Part shown: one piece after another, positions 1 through 7,682 of the stretch
Numbering within the stretch: the first letter of the stretch is position 1
Layout: every line of letters begins with the position of its first letter
Origin: JAAOZP01 sp038848185
Lineage (GTDB): Archaea; Thermoproteota; EX4484-205; JAAOZP01
DNA length: 13,301 nucleotides
Assembly: GCA_038848185.1 (NCBI GenBank)
Contig: JAWCNV010000031.1
Coordinates: forward strand, 1 to 13,301
Reading direction: 5' to 3'
Made by a program: the position numbers and the translations under genes
Notes under the pieces: generated by a model
Told to the model about the DNA's origin: nothing
The model's input: the letters and a program-made list of their open reading frames with translations, nothing else
Database searches by the model: none

Positions 1-973
1 GAATCGAGCCTGCATAAGCATCATTCTGGTATAGGCTGATGTTAACAGTATAAACGTTTGACGCTCCTCTGTCCCATGGAGCCCAGAATTCAGGGTTGGG
101 AAGAGAAATATCAAACGTATACCATCTCCTTTCTTTACTATGCAAGCCTATGCTAAAGGATTGTTCTACAACAGTCGTATTAACTGGGTCGAGTTTCCTT
201 ATTCTTAAGACGGCTGAAAAATTCTTATCAGCGTCACCCTTGTTTTGAATCAAAACTCTGAAGCTCAAGGAAGCAGGATTGGAGTATTGTTTAACATCAA
301 CCAGAACAAGGTTGACAGTCGCGTCATAGGTTCCGACGAGCATAACATCCCTCCACACTCCGATTAAAGAATAGTTTATTTTTGGAAAAACCTCTGAAAA
401 AGAGTATGGTCCAGCAGGATATACTCTGGACTCATAAGGATATCGAAGAACAGGCGACTCTATATGTAGTGTTAACACATTAACTCCATTCAGGTTAACA
501 GTATCATCTATATCGAAAAAGAATGGTGAGAAGTATGAGTAGTGTTCCCCTAGATAGGCTCCGTTTAACCAGGCTTTCCCAATACCCCACACTCCTTGAA
601 AAACCAGTCTAAGCCTCTGCCCCCTCATTACTTCAGGTGTTTTGAACGATACTCTGACCCATATCGAGGAGTTTGATTGCACCGCCTTATACAGGAATGG
701 TACTTCAACCCTGCTCCAAGAACGAGCATCATAAGAAGGATCATAATAGATGTTGGCATTCCCATTCTCAAAGGAATCAATCTTATAGCTCCAGTTTCCA
801 ACTATCCTCTCTCTCGAAATATAGAAATAATCGAACGGTGCTAAGTTTGAGGTAGCATCATCCAGCAGGTTTTCAGAAGATGCTTGTGAAAAGACCTTAA
901 AAACAGGCGGTATTGAAAAGATTAATAATATTGTTAAAACTAAGGACAGCTTCGACAGGTATTCCGTAGACAT
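1..973 (-). CDS. Secreted glycoside hydrolase family 2-like protein, N-terminal part (runs off the left edge)
   Basis: An open frame starts with ATG at 973 and runs without a stop for 324 codons to the window edge, so the C-terminal part is missing. Residues 1-31 form a signal peptide (hydrophobic core LSLVLTILLIFSIPP, likely cleavage near FSQA). Residues about 55-215 read as the GH2 sugar-binding jelly roll: WSRVEVP at 86-92, WVRVSF at 105-110, WLNGAYLGEH at 135-144, SPFFFDI at 149-155 and GVWRDVML at 205-212. Residues about 216-324 look like the following Ig-like GH2 domain, with NPEFWAPW at 293-300. The catalytic TIM barrel would lie outside the window, so activity (beta-galactosidase, beta-mannosidase, glucuronidase or other) cannot be told. 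Several N-glycosylation sequons (NWS, NSS, NYS, NFS, NTT, NIS) fit an exported archaeal protein. It lies just downstream of a Dpp-type importer, which suggests extracellular breakdown of the glycan whose products that importer takes up. Confidence 0.82.
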   Translation of the reverse strand, partial: MSTEYLSKLSLVLTILLIFSIPPVFKVFSQASSENLLDDATSNLAPFDYFYISRERIVGNWSYKIDSFENGNANIYYDPSYDARSWSRVEVPFLYKAVQSNSSIWVRVSFKTPEVMRGQRLRLVFQGVWGIGKAWLNGAYLGEHYSYFSPFFFDIDDTVNLNGVNVLTLHIESPVLRYPYESRVYPAGPYSFSEVFPKINYSLIGVWRDVMLVGTYDATVNLVLVDVKQYSNPASLSFRVLIQNKGDADKNFSAVLRIRKLDPVNTTVVEQSFSIGLHSKERRWYTFDISLPNPEFWAPWDRGASNVYTVNISLYQNDAYAGSI

Positions 974-974
974 A

Positions 975-1020
975 GTTTAAACTACTACGTTTTATAGTAG
1001 CTATTTAACGTTTTATAATT
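975..1020 (-). promoter_or_regulatory. Probable promoter and operator-like repeats of the GH2-like gene
   Basis: On the minus strand a TATA-like AATTATAAAA (1011-1020) lies about 40 bp ahead of the ATG at 973, which places transcription start near 989 with a leader of about 15 nt. No Shine-Dalgarno sequence is seen. A perfect inverted repeat CTACTA-N7-TAGTAG (982-1000) covers the predicted start site. The decamer ACGTTTTATA occurs twice on the plus strand (987-996 and 1008-1017), 21 bp apart. Both could serve as regulator sites, but this is inference from pattern only. Confidence 0.45.
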
Positions 1021-1170
1021 AACTGCGTAACAATCGTAACGCTTAAAAACATATCTTTAGGAGTTGAGATATTTTAATTCCATATTGCACTCCCTTAAAG
1101 TACGGGTCGTAGCTCAAAAACAACATTTCTCCCGTAGAGGTTACTCTGAATCAAGCTTAAGATATGATAG

Positions 1171-1184
1171 AAAAATAAAAAAAA
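1171..1184 (-). terminator. Poly-T terminator after the binding-protein gene
   Basis: Eleven bases after the stop codon of the solute-binding protein gene, the minus strand reads T8-A-T5. This kind of oligo-T tract ends transcription in archaea without needing a hairpin. It separates the transporter transcript from the GH2-like gene, which has its own TATA box. Confidence 0.6.
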
Positions 1185-1194
1185 GAGTAGGGGA

Positions 1195-3375
1195 TTATTT
1201 CCGGCGTTTCATGACCAGGTAGACGATTACTACTACCACTATCACCACAACTACGATGCCTATCAGCAATTCTGTTGAGATTCCTGCTGCCGGTGTTGGT
1301 GTTGGTGTTGGTGGCGCTGTAGGTGTGGGTGTAGGTGTAGCAACTGCCACAGGCCTGAGTCTGCGAACAAGTGCACGTACATGCGACTGCCCGCTTCCAC
1401 AGTAGGGACCTACAGGCAGCAACGGACTGTCCTCGTTCGGCCATCCTGTCCAGTATTTTGTGCTGTAGATGTACCAGACAGGGTGTCCTCCCTCAGGTAT
1501 AATTGGTAGGTCCTCTAGAATAATCTCCTGTATCTGTCTAGCCACCTGCCTCTTCGCATCGCCAGTCAGCGTATCAAGGCTTTGAATAAGGTCTATAAGT
1601 TCAGTGTTAACATAGCTTCCATAGTGGTTCCAGCATCCGGAGTATGTTCCGACGAACATCTGCATGTATCTCTCATACATGTCAGCATTTATACCTGAAT
1701 GCATGCAGAAGTCTGCGAAGTCGTAGGTGTTAGCGTCCATCGCACCCGTGTAGCCACCCCAGTCCTTAAAGTCTATTGTGAACGGTATACCAAGGTTGCT
1801 GCCAACAGCCTCGGCTACAGCAATATCTATCGCGTTAACATCAGTCCATCCCTGAATATCCATTATTGCCCAAGTTCCTACATCTGACTCGCCGAGCTTC
1901 ACGTTTACACCTGCTTGACCTGGAAGCTGGTCTGCAGCTCCAAAGCCTTCTGCAAGCCATTCTGAAGCCTTCTTAACAACCTTACCCACAACAAGGTCGA
2001 TGTCACCATAGTAGTTCATCATCCTTTGCACCCATTCTACGCTTGGACCATCCTTTGTGTACCAGTCATCACCAACCTTTATACAGTGTTCGTTCAGTAT
2101 TGCAAGCGCCTTATTTTTATACTCGTTAATGTTCTTGCCGCTAAAGGTGCCATACTCCTGAATGTATTGGTTCTCAAGACTTGTGTCTACAAGCTCTCTG
2201 GCAGCAGCGTCTGTCCATGGTAGTAGCAGCGGGCTGGGGTCGAACAGGTAGTTGCTGGACGCAATATTAACCTTCTCATAGTCTATTACCATGGTGATAG
2301 CCTTTCGCAACCATGACTCGCATAACGGATATTTCCGGTGGTTAGCGACCAGTAGCAGAGTGCTTCCCTCAGCGAAGTACGGTGGGTTCTTGAAGTAGGT
2401 GTGCAAGAATCCCGGAGACTGCCACACGTCCGGGGGTACGAAGTTTCCATCCCAGTCGATCATCCCGGCCTGAAGGTCGGCGTAAATCGCGTCGTTAGTC
2501 TTATAGTAGTTTCCACCCCTGTAGCCGAAGAAGTTGGGAGCAGGCTCGCCTAGAACATTCTTACCCCACCACAGCGGGTTCTTCTTCATAATGGTGTAGG
2601 TTGCACCAGGATCATGGTACCAAGATAGGTACATTCCTGAAGCAACTCTGTACTCCGCCGGAAAGTCTGGCTTAGCCCAGTCGTTAGCAAACGCCTGAAT
2701 GTTGCTCCACGAGCCCGCGTAGACTGCCTCCCAGACATCCTTCGGAAGTATTGGGTAAGCACGTATCACAGCACGCCACGCCACTGTGCTATACCTGTAT
2801 GATTCATTCAAGTGAATTATGAAAGTCCTGTCGTCAACTATCTCGAACTCTAGCATCCTAGTTTTAAGACCAGCCAGGTAGTATGCATCAGCTGGCGAAT
2901 CTGGGAATGCCCCGTAGAGGAAGTAGGTATACCTCACATCCTCTGTTGTTATCGGTCTATGTTGTGCTACACCGGCAGTGCTGACCTCCATGGAGCTGCT
3001 CCAAGCATTCCAGTCGGTTATTTTCACCCAGTATATGCCGCTTCGCAACGTAACCTTTATCCCTAACCCATCGTTAATCCATTCAACATTCTCGCCCAAC
3101 TCCTTGATTAGCTGGCCGCTTGAAGCATCAACTCCAAACATAGGCTCATACATGAGCATGACATCCCAGCCGCATGCTCCTTCCAACTCTGTAACTGGGT
3201 TGAAGTTTGACTCATCTGGCCAGTAGCCGGTTCCCCAGATGATTTGATTCCTAGGTATTTGTTGTGCACTTACAAATGGAATACTTGTGGGAAGAACGAT
3301 TCCCAAAAGCAGTACAAACGAGATAACCAGTGTTTTACTTATTTTTTTTATCGGATAATGGCTTTCTTTGCCCAT
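1195..3375 (-). CDS. Opp/Dpp-type extracellular solute-binding protein (family 5), membrane anchored
   Basis: The 726-residue product binds the ligand outside the cell and hands it to the importer encoded upstream. A signal peptide covers about residues 1-37 (core LVISFVLLLGIVL, likely cut after VSA). There is no lipobox cysteine. The mature start has the SBP_bac_5 layout, with LMYEPMFG, VTLRSGIYW and ITTEDVRYTYFLYG in family order. The C-terminus has a Thr-Pro linker (about 678-698), one Val/Ile-rich membrane segment and a KRRK tail, so it is anchored at the C-terminus as in many archaeal binding proteins. I chose ATG at 3375 because AGGTGAT sits just ahead of it. GTG at 3384 would add three residues but falls inside that ribosome-binding site. 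It is longer than bacterial OppA/DppA (about 540). The ligand is unknown; the neighbouring GH2-like gene favours oligosaccharides over peptides. Confidence 0.93.
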   Translation of the reverse strand: MGKESHYPIKKISKTLVISFVLLLGIVLPTSIPFVSAQQIPRNQIIWGTGYWPDESNFNPVTELEGACGWDVMLMYEPMFGVDASSGQLIKELGENVEWINDGLGIKVTLRSGIYWVKITDWNAWSSSMEVSTAGVAQHRPITTEDVRYTYFLYGAFPDSPADAYYLAGLKTRMLEFEIVDDRTFIIHLNESYRYSTVAWRAVIRAYPILPKDVWEAVYAGSWSNIQAFANDWAKPDFPAEYRVASGMYLSWYHDPGATYTIMKKNPLWWGKNVLGEPAPNFFGYRGGNYYKTNDAIYADLQAGMIDWDGNFVPPDVWQSPGFLHTYFKNPPYFAEGSTLLLVANHRKYPLCESWLRKAITMVIDYEKVNIASSNYLFDPSPLLLPWTDAAARELVDTSLENQYIQEYGTFSGKNINEYKNKALAILNEHCIKVGDDWYTKDGPSVEWVQRMMNYYGDIDLVVGKVVKKASEWLAEGFGAADQLPGQAGVNVKLGESDVGTWAIMDIQGWTDVNAIDIAVAEAVGSNLGIPFTIDFKDWGGYTGAMDANTYDFADFCMHSGINADMYERYMQMFVGTYSGCWNHYGSYVNTELIDLIQSLDTLTGDAKRQVARQIQEIILEDLPIIPEGGHPVWYIYSTKYWTGWPNEDSPLLPVGPYCGSGQSHVRALVRRLRPVAVATPTPTPTAPPTPTPTPAAGISTELLIGIVVVVIVVVVIVYLVMKRRK
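1292..1340 (-). repeat. Low-complexity Thr-Pro repeat inside the binding-protein gene
   Basis: Tandem ACA/CCA-type codons encode two blocks, TPTPTPT and TPTPTPT, joined by APP. On the plus strand this appears as repeated GGTGTT and GGTGTA hexamers. It encodes the flexible linker between the ligand-binding domain and the membrane anchor. In archaea such linkers are often glycosylated and span the cell envelope. Slippage could change its length between strains. Confidence 0.75.
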
Positions 3376-3380
3376 CCTTA

Positions 3381-3423
3381 TCACCTTTTACGTTCTTAAA
3401 TAATTGACAGGTATTTAAAAAGT
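3381..3423 (-). promoter_or_regulatory. Internal promoter and ribosome-binding site of the binding-protein gene
   Basis: The minus strand carries a TATA-like ACTTTTTAAATA (3412-3423). This predicts a transcript start near 3390 and a leader of about 15 nt, followed by AGGTGAT just ahead of ATG 3375. The 113-bp gap behind the second ATPase gene also holds a T5 tract (3460-3464). The binding protein is therefore probably made from its own transcript as well as by read-through, which fits the excess of binding protein over transporter usual in ABC importers. Confidence 0.55.
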
Positions 3424-3488
3424 TTACTGGCCTTATTCCGAAAACATCCGTTTTACTATAAAAATTAGGGTTTTTCAGCGTCTTAAGT

Positions 3489-4289
3489 CTAATCCCATTC
3501 CCATTTCTCATACAGTCTGGGAGCACTTGCAAGAAGCATCTTAGTATACGGATGTTTAGGACGGTAGAATACTTCGTCTCTTAAGCCTTCCTCCACTATT
3601 TCACCTTTATTCATCACAAGTATCCTGTCAGACAGGTACTGCGCCTGCCCAATATCATGTGTTATGAACAGTATTGATAATCTTCTTTCCTCTTTCAGGT
3701 CTAGGAGAAGGTTCAAGATGCCTGCACGTGTAGATGCATCAATCATGCTCGTCGGCTCATCAGCCACCAGCAGCTCTGAACCAACAAGTAATGCTCTTGC
3801 TATCAGGATGCGCTGCATTTGTCCTCCACTCAACTGGTGTGGAAATCTGCCTAGGACTTCATCGGGATTTAGCATAACTGCTTTCAAAGTAGACCTTATA
3901 ATCCCATCTTTTTCATCACTTGGAGGAGGAACACCGATAAGTTTGAGTGCTTTATCCAAGATGCGGTCAACCCTGTAAAACGGGTTGCAGGCAGAATAGG
4001 GGTCTTGAAAGATTGCTTGCACCCGCCTATAGTAGTCTTTTATGTTATAGGAGAATATGTTTTCTCCGTCGAGAAGAATATTGCCGGAAGTCGGTTCAAT
4101 CATCCTTAGAATCATCCTTGCCACTGTTGTCTTCCCGCTGCCGCTTTCACCAACCAGTCCAACTATCTCTCCCTTCTTTATTTTAAAAGACACATCCTTT
4201 GCACCATAGATCGTCTTCCTTTTTATTAGACCTGCGGTGTATATTTTAGTTAAATTCTCGCATTCTAAGAAGGCTTCCAAGGTCTCCAT
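3489..4289 (-). CDS. Opp/Dpp-type ABC transporter ATPase, DppF/OppF-like
   Basis: This is a 266-residue nucleotide-binding subunit that powers the importer on the cytoplasmic face. Walker A is GESGSGKT (47-54), the Q-loop glutamine is about residue 95, the signature is LSGGQ (153-157), Walker B is LLVADE (173-178), the D-loop is SMID (181-184) and the switch histidine is H211 (THD). All catalytic residues are therefore present. HPYTKMLL (246-253) is typical of the Opp/Dpp ATPase family. The protein ends soon after it and lacks the oligo_HPY tail usual in this family (about 320 residues), so only its partner carries that extension. Its ATG shares one base with the TAA of the upstream ATPase (TAATG), so translation is probably coupled. 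It is the last gene before the separately promoted binding protein. Confidence 0.93.
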   Translation of the reverse strand: METLEAFLECENLTKIYTAGLIKRKTIYGAKDVSFKIKKGEIVGLVGESGSGKTTVARMILRMIEPTSGNILLDGENIFSYNIKDYYRRVQAIFQDPYSACNPFYRVDRILDKALKLIGVPPPSDEKDGIIRSTLKAVMLNPDEVLGRFPHQLSGGQMQRILIARALLVGSELLVADEPTSMIDASTRAGILNLLLDLKEERRLSILFITHDIGQAQYLSDRILVMNKGEIVEEGLRDEVFYRPKHPYTKMLLASAPRLYEKWEWD

Positions 4290-5287
4290 TATCTACCACC
4301 TCTACTATAAAGCCAGCAAGAAACCTCGCGAGCCCCTCTTTCAGAAGTTATGATCGGAGGCGCCTCGGTTCTACAGACATCCATGGCATAAGGGCATCGC
4401 GGGTGGAACCTACAGCCGGGTGGAGGGTTCCTTAAATCAGGATGCTCCCCCGGTATGCTCTTTATGTAGCGGCCTCTTTCCCTTCTTCTAGGCTCGTAAG
4501 AAACTATGGAGGTCATGAGTCCCTGAGTATATGGGTGGAGTGGAGAGTTTATTATTTCATCGGTAGCTCCTGTTTCAACAATCTTTCCAGCATACATGAC
4601 TGCAAACCTATCGCAGATTTGTCTCAAAGTAGAAATATCGTGAGATATGAATAGTATGCTTTCAATAATATTTGCCTGTTTTAAATCTAAAAGTGCTTTT
4701 ATCATGTTTTTCTGCGAGACCACGTCTAAGGCGGAAGTTGGCTCGTCAACTATAAGAAGCTTCGGGTTCCAAAGAGTCGATATGCCTATTACAACTCTCT
4801 GTTTCATTCCGCCACTGAGTTCAAAAGGATAACGATCAAGCACCCAAGGCTCAAGCCCCAGTTTTTTAAGGTGTTCCCCAGCCATATTAATAACTTCCTC
4901 CTCTTTTGGTTTTTCTCCAGTACGCTCTTTCATAACATCCATGAGGAAACTGCTTATCTTCTTCACCGGGTTCAATGACTCCATCGAGGCCTGAGGCACA
5001 TAAGCCATACGCTTACATTTAACCTCTTTTCTTAATATTTCAGGAGAGATGTGATATATGTCAAATCCGTCGACAATGATTTTGCCACCCTCATAACGCA
5101 GTGTTCGCGGCGGGGTGGCTGAAACAAGTTCTGCGAGAGTAGATTTCCCGCATCCAGATTCGCCAGCCAGACCCAATACCTCGCCACTATCAAGTGTAAG
5201 TGTAACCCCGTCTACGCCGTAAACTACGCCGAACGTACCCCTGTAATAGCCCTTTAGATCTTCAATTTCAAGTAGATGGTCCGCCAT
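4289..5287 (-). CDS. Opp/Dpp-type ABC transporter ATPase, DppD/OppD-like, with four-cysteine tail
   Basis: This is a 332-residue nucleotide-binding subunit that pairs with the ATPase encoded just downstream. Walker A is GESGCGKS (42-49), the Q-loop glutamine is Q99, the signature is LSGGM (157-161), Walker B is LLIVDE (177-182), the D-loop is SALD (185-188) and the switch histidine is H216. The C-terminal oligo_HPY region begins at HPYTQGL (251-257) and contains four cysteines (C292, C298, C305, C324) in the CRFHPRCPYAMDVC context. In DppD-type proteins these ligate a [4Fe-4S] cluster, and I infer the same here. The gene starts at ATG 5287, six bases after the upstream permease stop, and overlaps the next ATPase by one base. 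Confidence 0.94.
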   Translation of the reverse strand: MADHLLEIEDLKGYYRGTFGVVYGVDGVTLTLDSGEVLGLAGESGCGKSTLAELVSATPPRTLRYEGGKIIVDGFDIYHISPEILRKEVKCKRMAYVPQASMESLNPVKKISSFLMDVMKERTGEKPKEEEVINMAGEHLKKLGLEPWVLDRYPFELSGGMKQRVVIGISTLWNPKLLIVDEPTSALDVVSQKNMIKALLDLKQANIIESILFISHDISTLRQICDRFAVMYAGKIVETGATDEIINSPLHPYTQGLMTSIVSYEPRRRERGRYIKSIPGEHPDLRNPPPGCRFHPRCPYAMDVCRTEAPPIITSERGAREVSCWLYSRGGR

Positions 5288-5293
5288 TCTTCA

Positions 5294-6184
5294 TCACGCC
5301 TTGCGCAACCTAGGGTTGAATATCTCGTCCATGCCCGCATGCATAATGAAGATGGCCGAAAGGAGCAAGGTCAGTATAATGCCTGGAGGAATGTACCACC
5401 ACCAAAGGTTTCGCCAAGATGCAACAGAGTTGTTCATGCAATTATATAACATGCTTCCTAACGTGATATTATACTGAGGCAGCGGACCTACACCAAGCAA
5501 GCTGATTCCTGTTTCAGCCAACATGCCTCCGCCAGCTAACAGTACGAAGACCATAGTAATATAGGCTAACATATTTGGCAAGACCTCTTCTATCACTATC
5601 TCTCTGCTCCGCATTCCTGACATTCGGGCCAAATTTACGAATTCTCTTTCCTTTAAGCTAAGTACTTGAGACCTTATGGTTCTCGCCGCCCAGGGCCACG
5701 AGGTCAGAGCTATCAATAAGGCTACGAGAAAGATAGATCTGCCTTCTCGCCCTACGGCTGAGGCCAAGATTAGTAATGCAGGATATAATGGGAAAACCAT
5801 AACAATGTTAGTAATGAAGTTGCAGACCTCGTCAACTATGCCTCCTTTATATGCGCCTATAGCACCCAGTAAAACGGCGATCAGCGTACCTAAGCTCCCG
5901 CTAAGTATTCCTACAAAGAGCGAATTACGGATACCAGTGCATAATTGAGCAAACACATCCTGTCCCCATGGAGCAGTTGTCCCCAGCAGATGTCCACTAG
6001 TAAGCGGAGGCAATCCTCTTTCACTCCAGTTATACTTTAAGGGGTCGGGAGTTACAAAGGGACCTATTATTCCCAGCAGAGAAATCACCATCACGATCGT
6101 GAAACCGAAGATAAACTTTCTACTTTCTAATAACTGTCTCCACAACCCACCTATTCGTCTTGAATACGACTTTACTCCCATCAT
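5294..6184 (-). CDS. Opp/Dpp-type ABC transporter permease, DppC/OppC-like
   Basis: This is a 296-residue membrane subunit. A first membrane helix at about 24-46 is followed by an external loop and then by the family motif LLGTTAPWGQDVFAQL (67-81) with GIRNSLFVG close behind. About five further hydrophobic segments complete the BPD_transp_1 domain. The EAA loop that docks on the ATPases is visible as EFVNLARMSGMRSREIVIEE (181-200) followed by VLPN. The start ATG overlaps the upstream permease stop as ATGA. A second in-frame ATG follows immediately, so the product may be one residue shorter. It forms the pore as a heterodimer with the upstream permease. Confidence 0.93.
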   Translation of the reverse strand: MMGVKSYSRRIGGLWRQLLESRKFIFGFTIVMVISLLGIIGPFVTPDPLKYNWSERGLPPLTSGHLLGTTAPWGQDVFAQLCTGIRNSLFVGILSGSLGTLIAVLLGAIGAYKGGIVDEVCNFITNIVMVFPLYPALLILASAVGREGRSIFLVALLIALTSWPWAARTIRSQVLSLKEREFVNLARMSGMRSREIVIEEVLPNMLAYITMVFVLLAGGGMLAETGISLLGVGPLPQYNITLGSMLYNCMNNSVASWRNLWWWYIPPGIILTLLLSAIFIMHAGMDEIFNPRLRKA

Positions 6185-7200
6185 AATCTACCTCCAATCC
6201 TGATGCGCGGATCCACAAGCCCATATAAGATGTCAATCAGAAAGTTACCGAAAATCACGACAACCATTATAACTAGAAAGGAGCCAAAAATCAAAGGATA
6301 GTCGGGGCCGCTTACTACAGCGCGATACATAAGGTCTCCCACCCCAGGCCATCCAAAGACCGCTTCAATCACCGTGGTTTCTCCAATAAGAGCACTTAAA
6401 TACAAGTTAAGACCCGTGAACTGAGGAAGTATTGCATTCCTTTGAGTGTATGATTGAACCTTCTTTCTCCTAAAGCCTAATGCTTCAGCGTAACGCACGT
6501 AGCCTGAATCCATTTCATGAATAACCATGGATCTCATTCCAGTAGCCCATCCGCCTAAATACACTATGAATAATGAAATAAATGGTAAGCAGTAGTGCCA
6601 CAATACACTTTGAAGAGTAGCAAGGTTCCAGCCAGGTATGATTTCTGCTGTAATCCAACCATAGGGAGGGAAAATACCAAGTCTTACTGCAAAAATATAC
6701 ACGAGAACCATTCCAAGCCAGAAGCTTGGCAGCCTGTTTGAGAAAACGGAGGCGAAATAGACCAAGTCGCTTAATTTTCCACCCATGTACGCGGCTTTAG
6801 CCCCGATCCAGTTCCCTAAGAGAAAACTGATAATAAGTATGGGAAGTGCTAAGGCCAGGGTGAACGGCAATTTCCACGCAATTATTTCTGCAACAGATTT
6901 TCCAGGCAGAATGGTTACTGTTATCCCTAGGTCTCCTCTTAAAATTTGACCCCAGAATGATACGTATTGCTCTAGTAAAGGTCTGTCGAACCCATAGTAG
7001 CTCAACATGTTTTCTCTTATTTTCTGCCAATCTACTCCCGGAGTAGCTGTTTGCCTCGGAATTAGGCGGTCAATAGGATTACCCGGCATAAGCCGGGGTA
7101 TGAAAAACACAAAGGTCACTGCTACAAATGCTACAATCCCATAGAAAACGGCCTTTTTAAGGACAAATTTTGCGAAGGGATTATCAAACGGATTCCGCAA
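6181..7200 (-). CDS. Opp/Dpp-type ABC transporter permease, DppB/OppB-like
   Basis: This is a 339-residue membrane subunit and the first gene of the importer operon. A first membrane helix (about 17-37) is followed by a long external loop with the family pattern FDRPLLEQYVSFWGQILRGD (71-90). Further helices start near 112, 145, 200, 262 and 305. The EAA loop is at about 233-259 (YVRYAEALGFRRKK ending in NAILP). The DppB signature EAVFGWPGVGDL with DYPLIFG is at 279-306. No ATG is available in frame. The start is TTG at 7200, with GGTG eight bases ahead, right behind a good TATA box. Its stop overlaps the next permease start (ATGA), so the two are translated together. Confidence 0.92.
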   Translation of the reverse strand: MRNPFDNPFAKFVLKKAVFYGIVAFVAVTFVFFIPRLMPGNPIDRLIPRQTATPGVDWQKIRENMLSYYGFDRPLLEQYVSFWGQILRGDLGITVTILPGKSVAEIIAWKLPFTLALALPILIISFLLGNWIGAKAAYMGGKLSDLVYFASVFSNRLPSFWLGMVLVYIFAVRLGIFPPYGWITAEIIPGWNLATLQSVLWHYCLPFISLFIVYLGGWATGMRSMVIHEMDSGYVRYAEALGFRRKKVQSYTQRNAILPQFTGLNLYLSALIGETTVIEAVFGWPGVGDLMYRAVVSGPDYPLIFGSFLVIMVVVIFGNFLIDILYGLVDPRIRIGGRL

Positions 7201-7229
7201 ATGGCTAACACCGCAAAAAGGGGAATATT

Positions 7230-7250
7230 ACGCATATATAAACTTTTAGC
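7230..7250 (-). promoter_or_regulatory. Promoter of the Dpp-type importer operon
   Basis: The minus strand reads AAAAGTTTATATATG, with a purine-rich BRE-like stretch ahead of TTTATATA (about 7233-7242). This predicts a transcript start near 7212 and a leader of about 12 nt before the TTG start at 7200. It is the strongest promoter-like match in the gap. Confidence 0.6.
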
Positions 7251-7289
7251 TAATGGTTTAATAAGACAATCCTATCTGCTAAACCGTTA
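7251..7289. promoter_or_regulatory. Inverted repeat upstream of the importer promoter (operator candidate)
   Basis: The arms TAATGGTTTA (7251-7260) and TAAACCGTTA (7280-7289) are inverted copies that match at 9 of 10 bases, separated by 19 bp. The element lies directly upstream of the BRE/TATA box of the importer operon, a position where archaeal activators commonly bind. No regulator gene is visible in the window. Confidence 0.4.
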
Positions 7290-7367
7290 ACACAATTACC
7301 ATTATTTCGTCCTATACCCACCAAGTAATTAACACGTTTCCGCGAACCTAAAATAAAACAGTGTCTG

Positions 7368-7423
7368 AAAAAAGCCCGTCATCACCAAACATGGTCTAAA
7401 GTATTTCAAAAGCAGGCTTTTTT
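7368..7423. repeat. Nine-bp inverted repeat AAAAAAGCC / GGCTTTTTT
   Basis: A perfect 9-bp arm (7368-7376) is repeated in inverted form at 7415-7423 with a 38-bp spacer. Read on the plus strand, the right arm ends in T6, so it could act as a terminator for a plus-strand transcript, but no plus-strand gene is known here. It may also be a remnant of a small mobile element. Confidence 0.3.
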
Positions 7424-7682
7424 AGCAAATCAGTCTCATTGTGCCGCAAAAAATTTATTCAAATTTTCTTGGTAATATTCTAATTCAAATTCTATAACAA
7501 AATATCGAATGGAGAAAATTGTAGATTCTCGCAGTGTTGTTTAGAGATTTCTAAAAATAGAAAGGACAGATAGATGATTTAAACATCCTTACAGCTCCTT
7601 CAGGATTGTTTTTACAGAACACTTATAGAGATCTTTTATCTCCTCTTCCCTTAAAGAGGTTTATTAATGCTCAATATTAATG

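Noticed and set aside
673..855. Plus-strand 60-codon frame
   Set aside because: It lies antisense inside the GH2-like gene, whose minus-strand frame is open for 324 codons with clear domain motifs.
1292..1340. CRISPR-like or satellite array
   Set aside because: The hexamer repeat is in frame and encodes the Thr-Pro linker; there are no spacers.
1157..1444. Cysteine-rich 95-codon minus-strand frame
   Set aside because: It overlaps the 3' end of the binding-protein gene in another frame. Its Cys/Thr richness comes from the repetitive Thr-Pro codons read out of frame.
3335..3532. Minus-strand 65-codon frame spanning the end of the ATPase gene and the binding-protein promoter
   Set aside because: It overlaps real coding ends in another frame, covers the TATA box and ribosome-binding site, and shows no recognisable domain.
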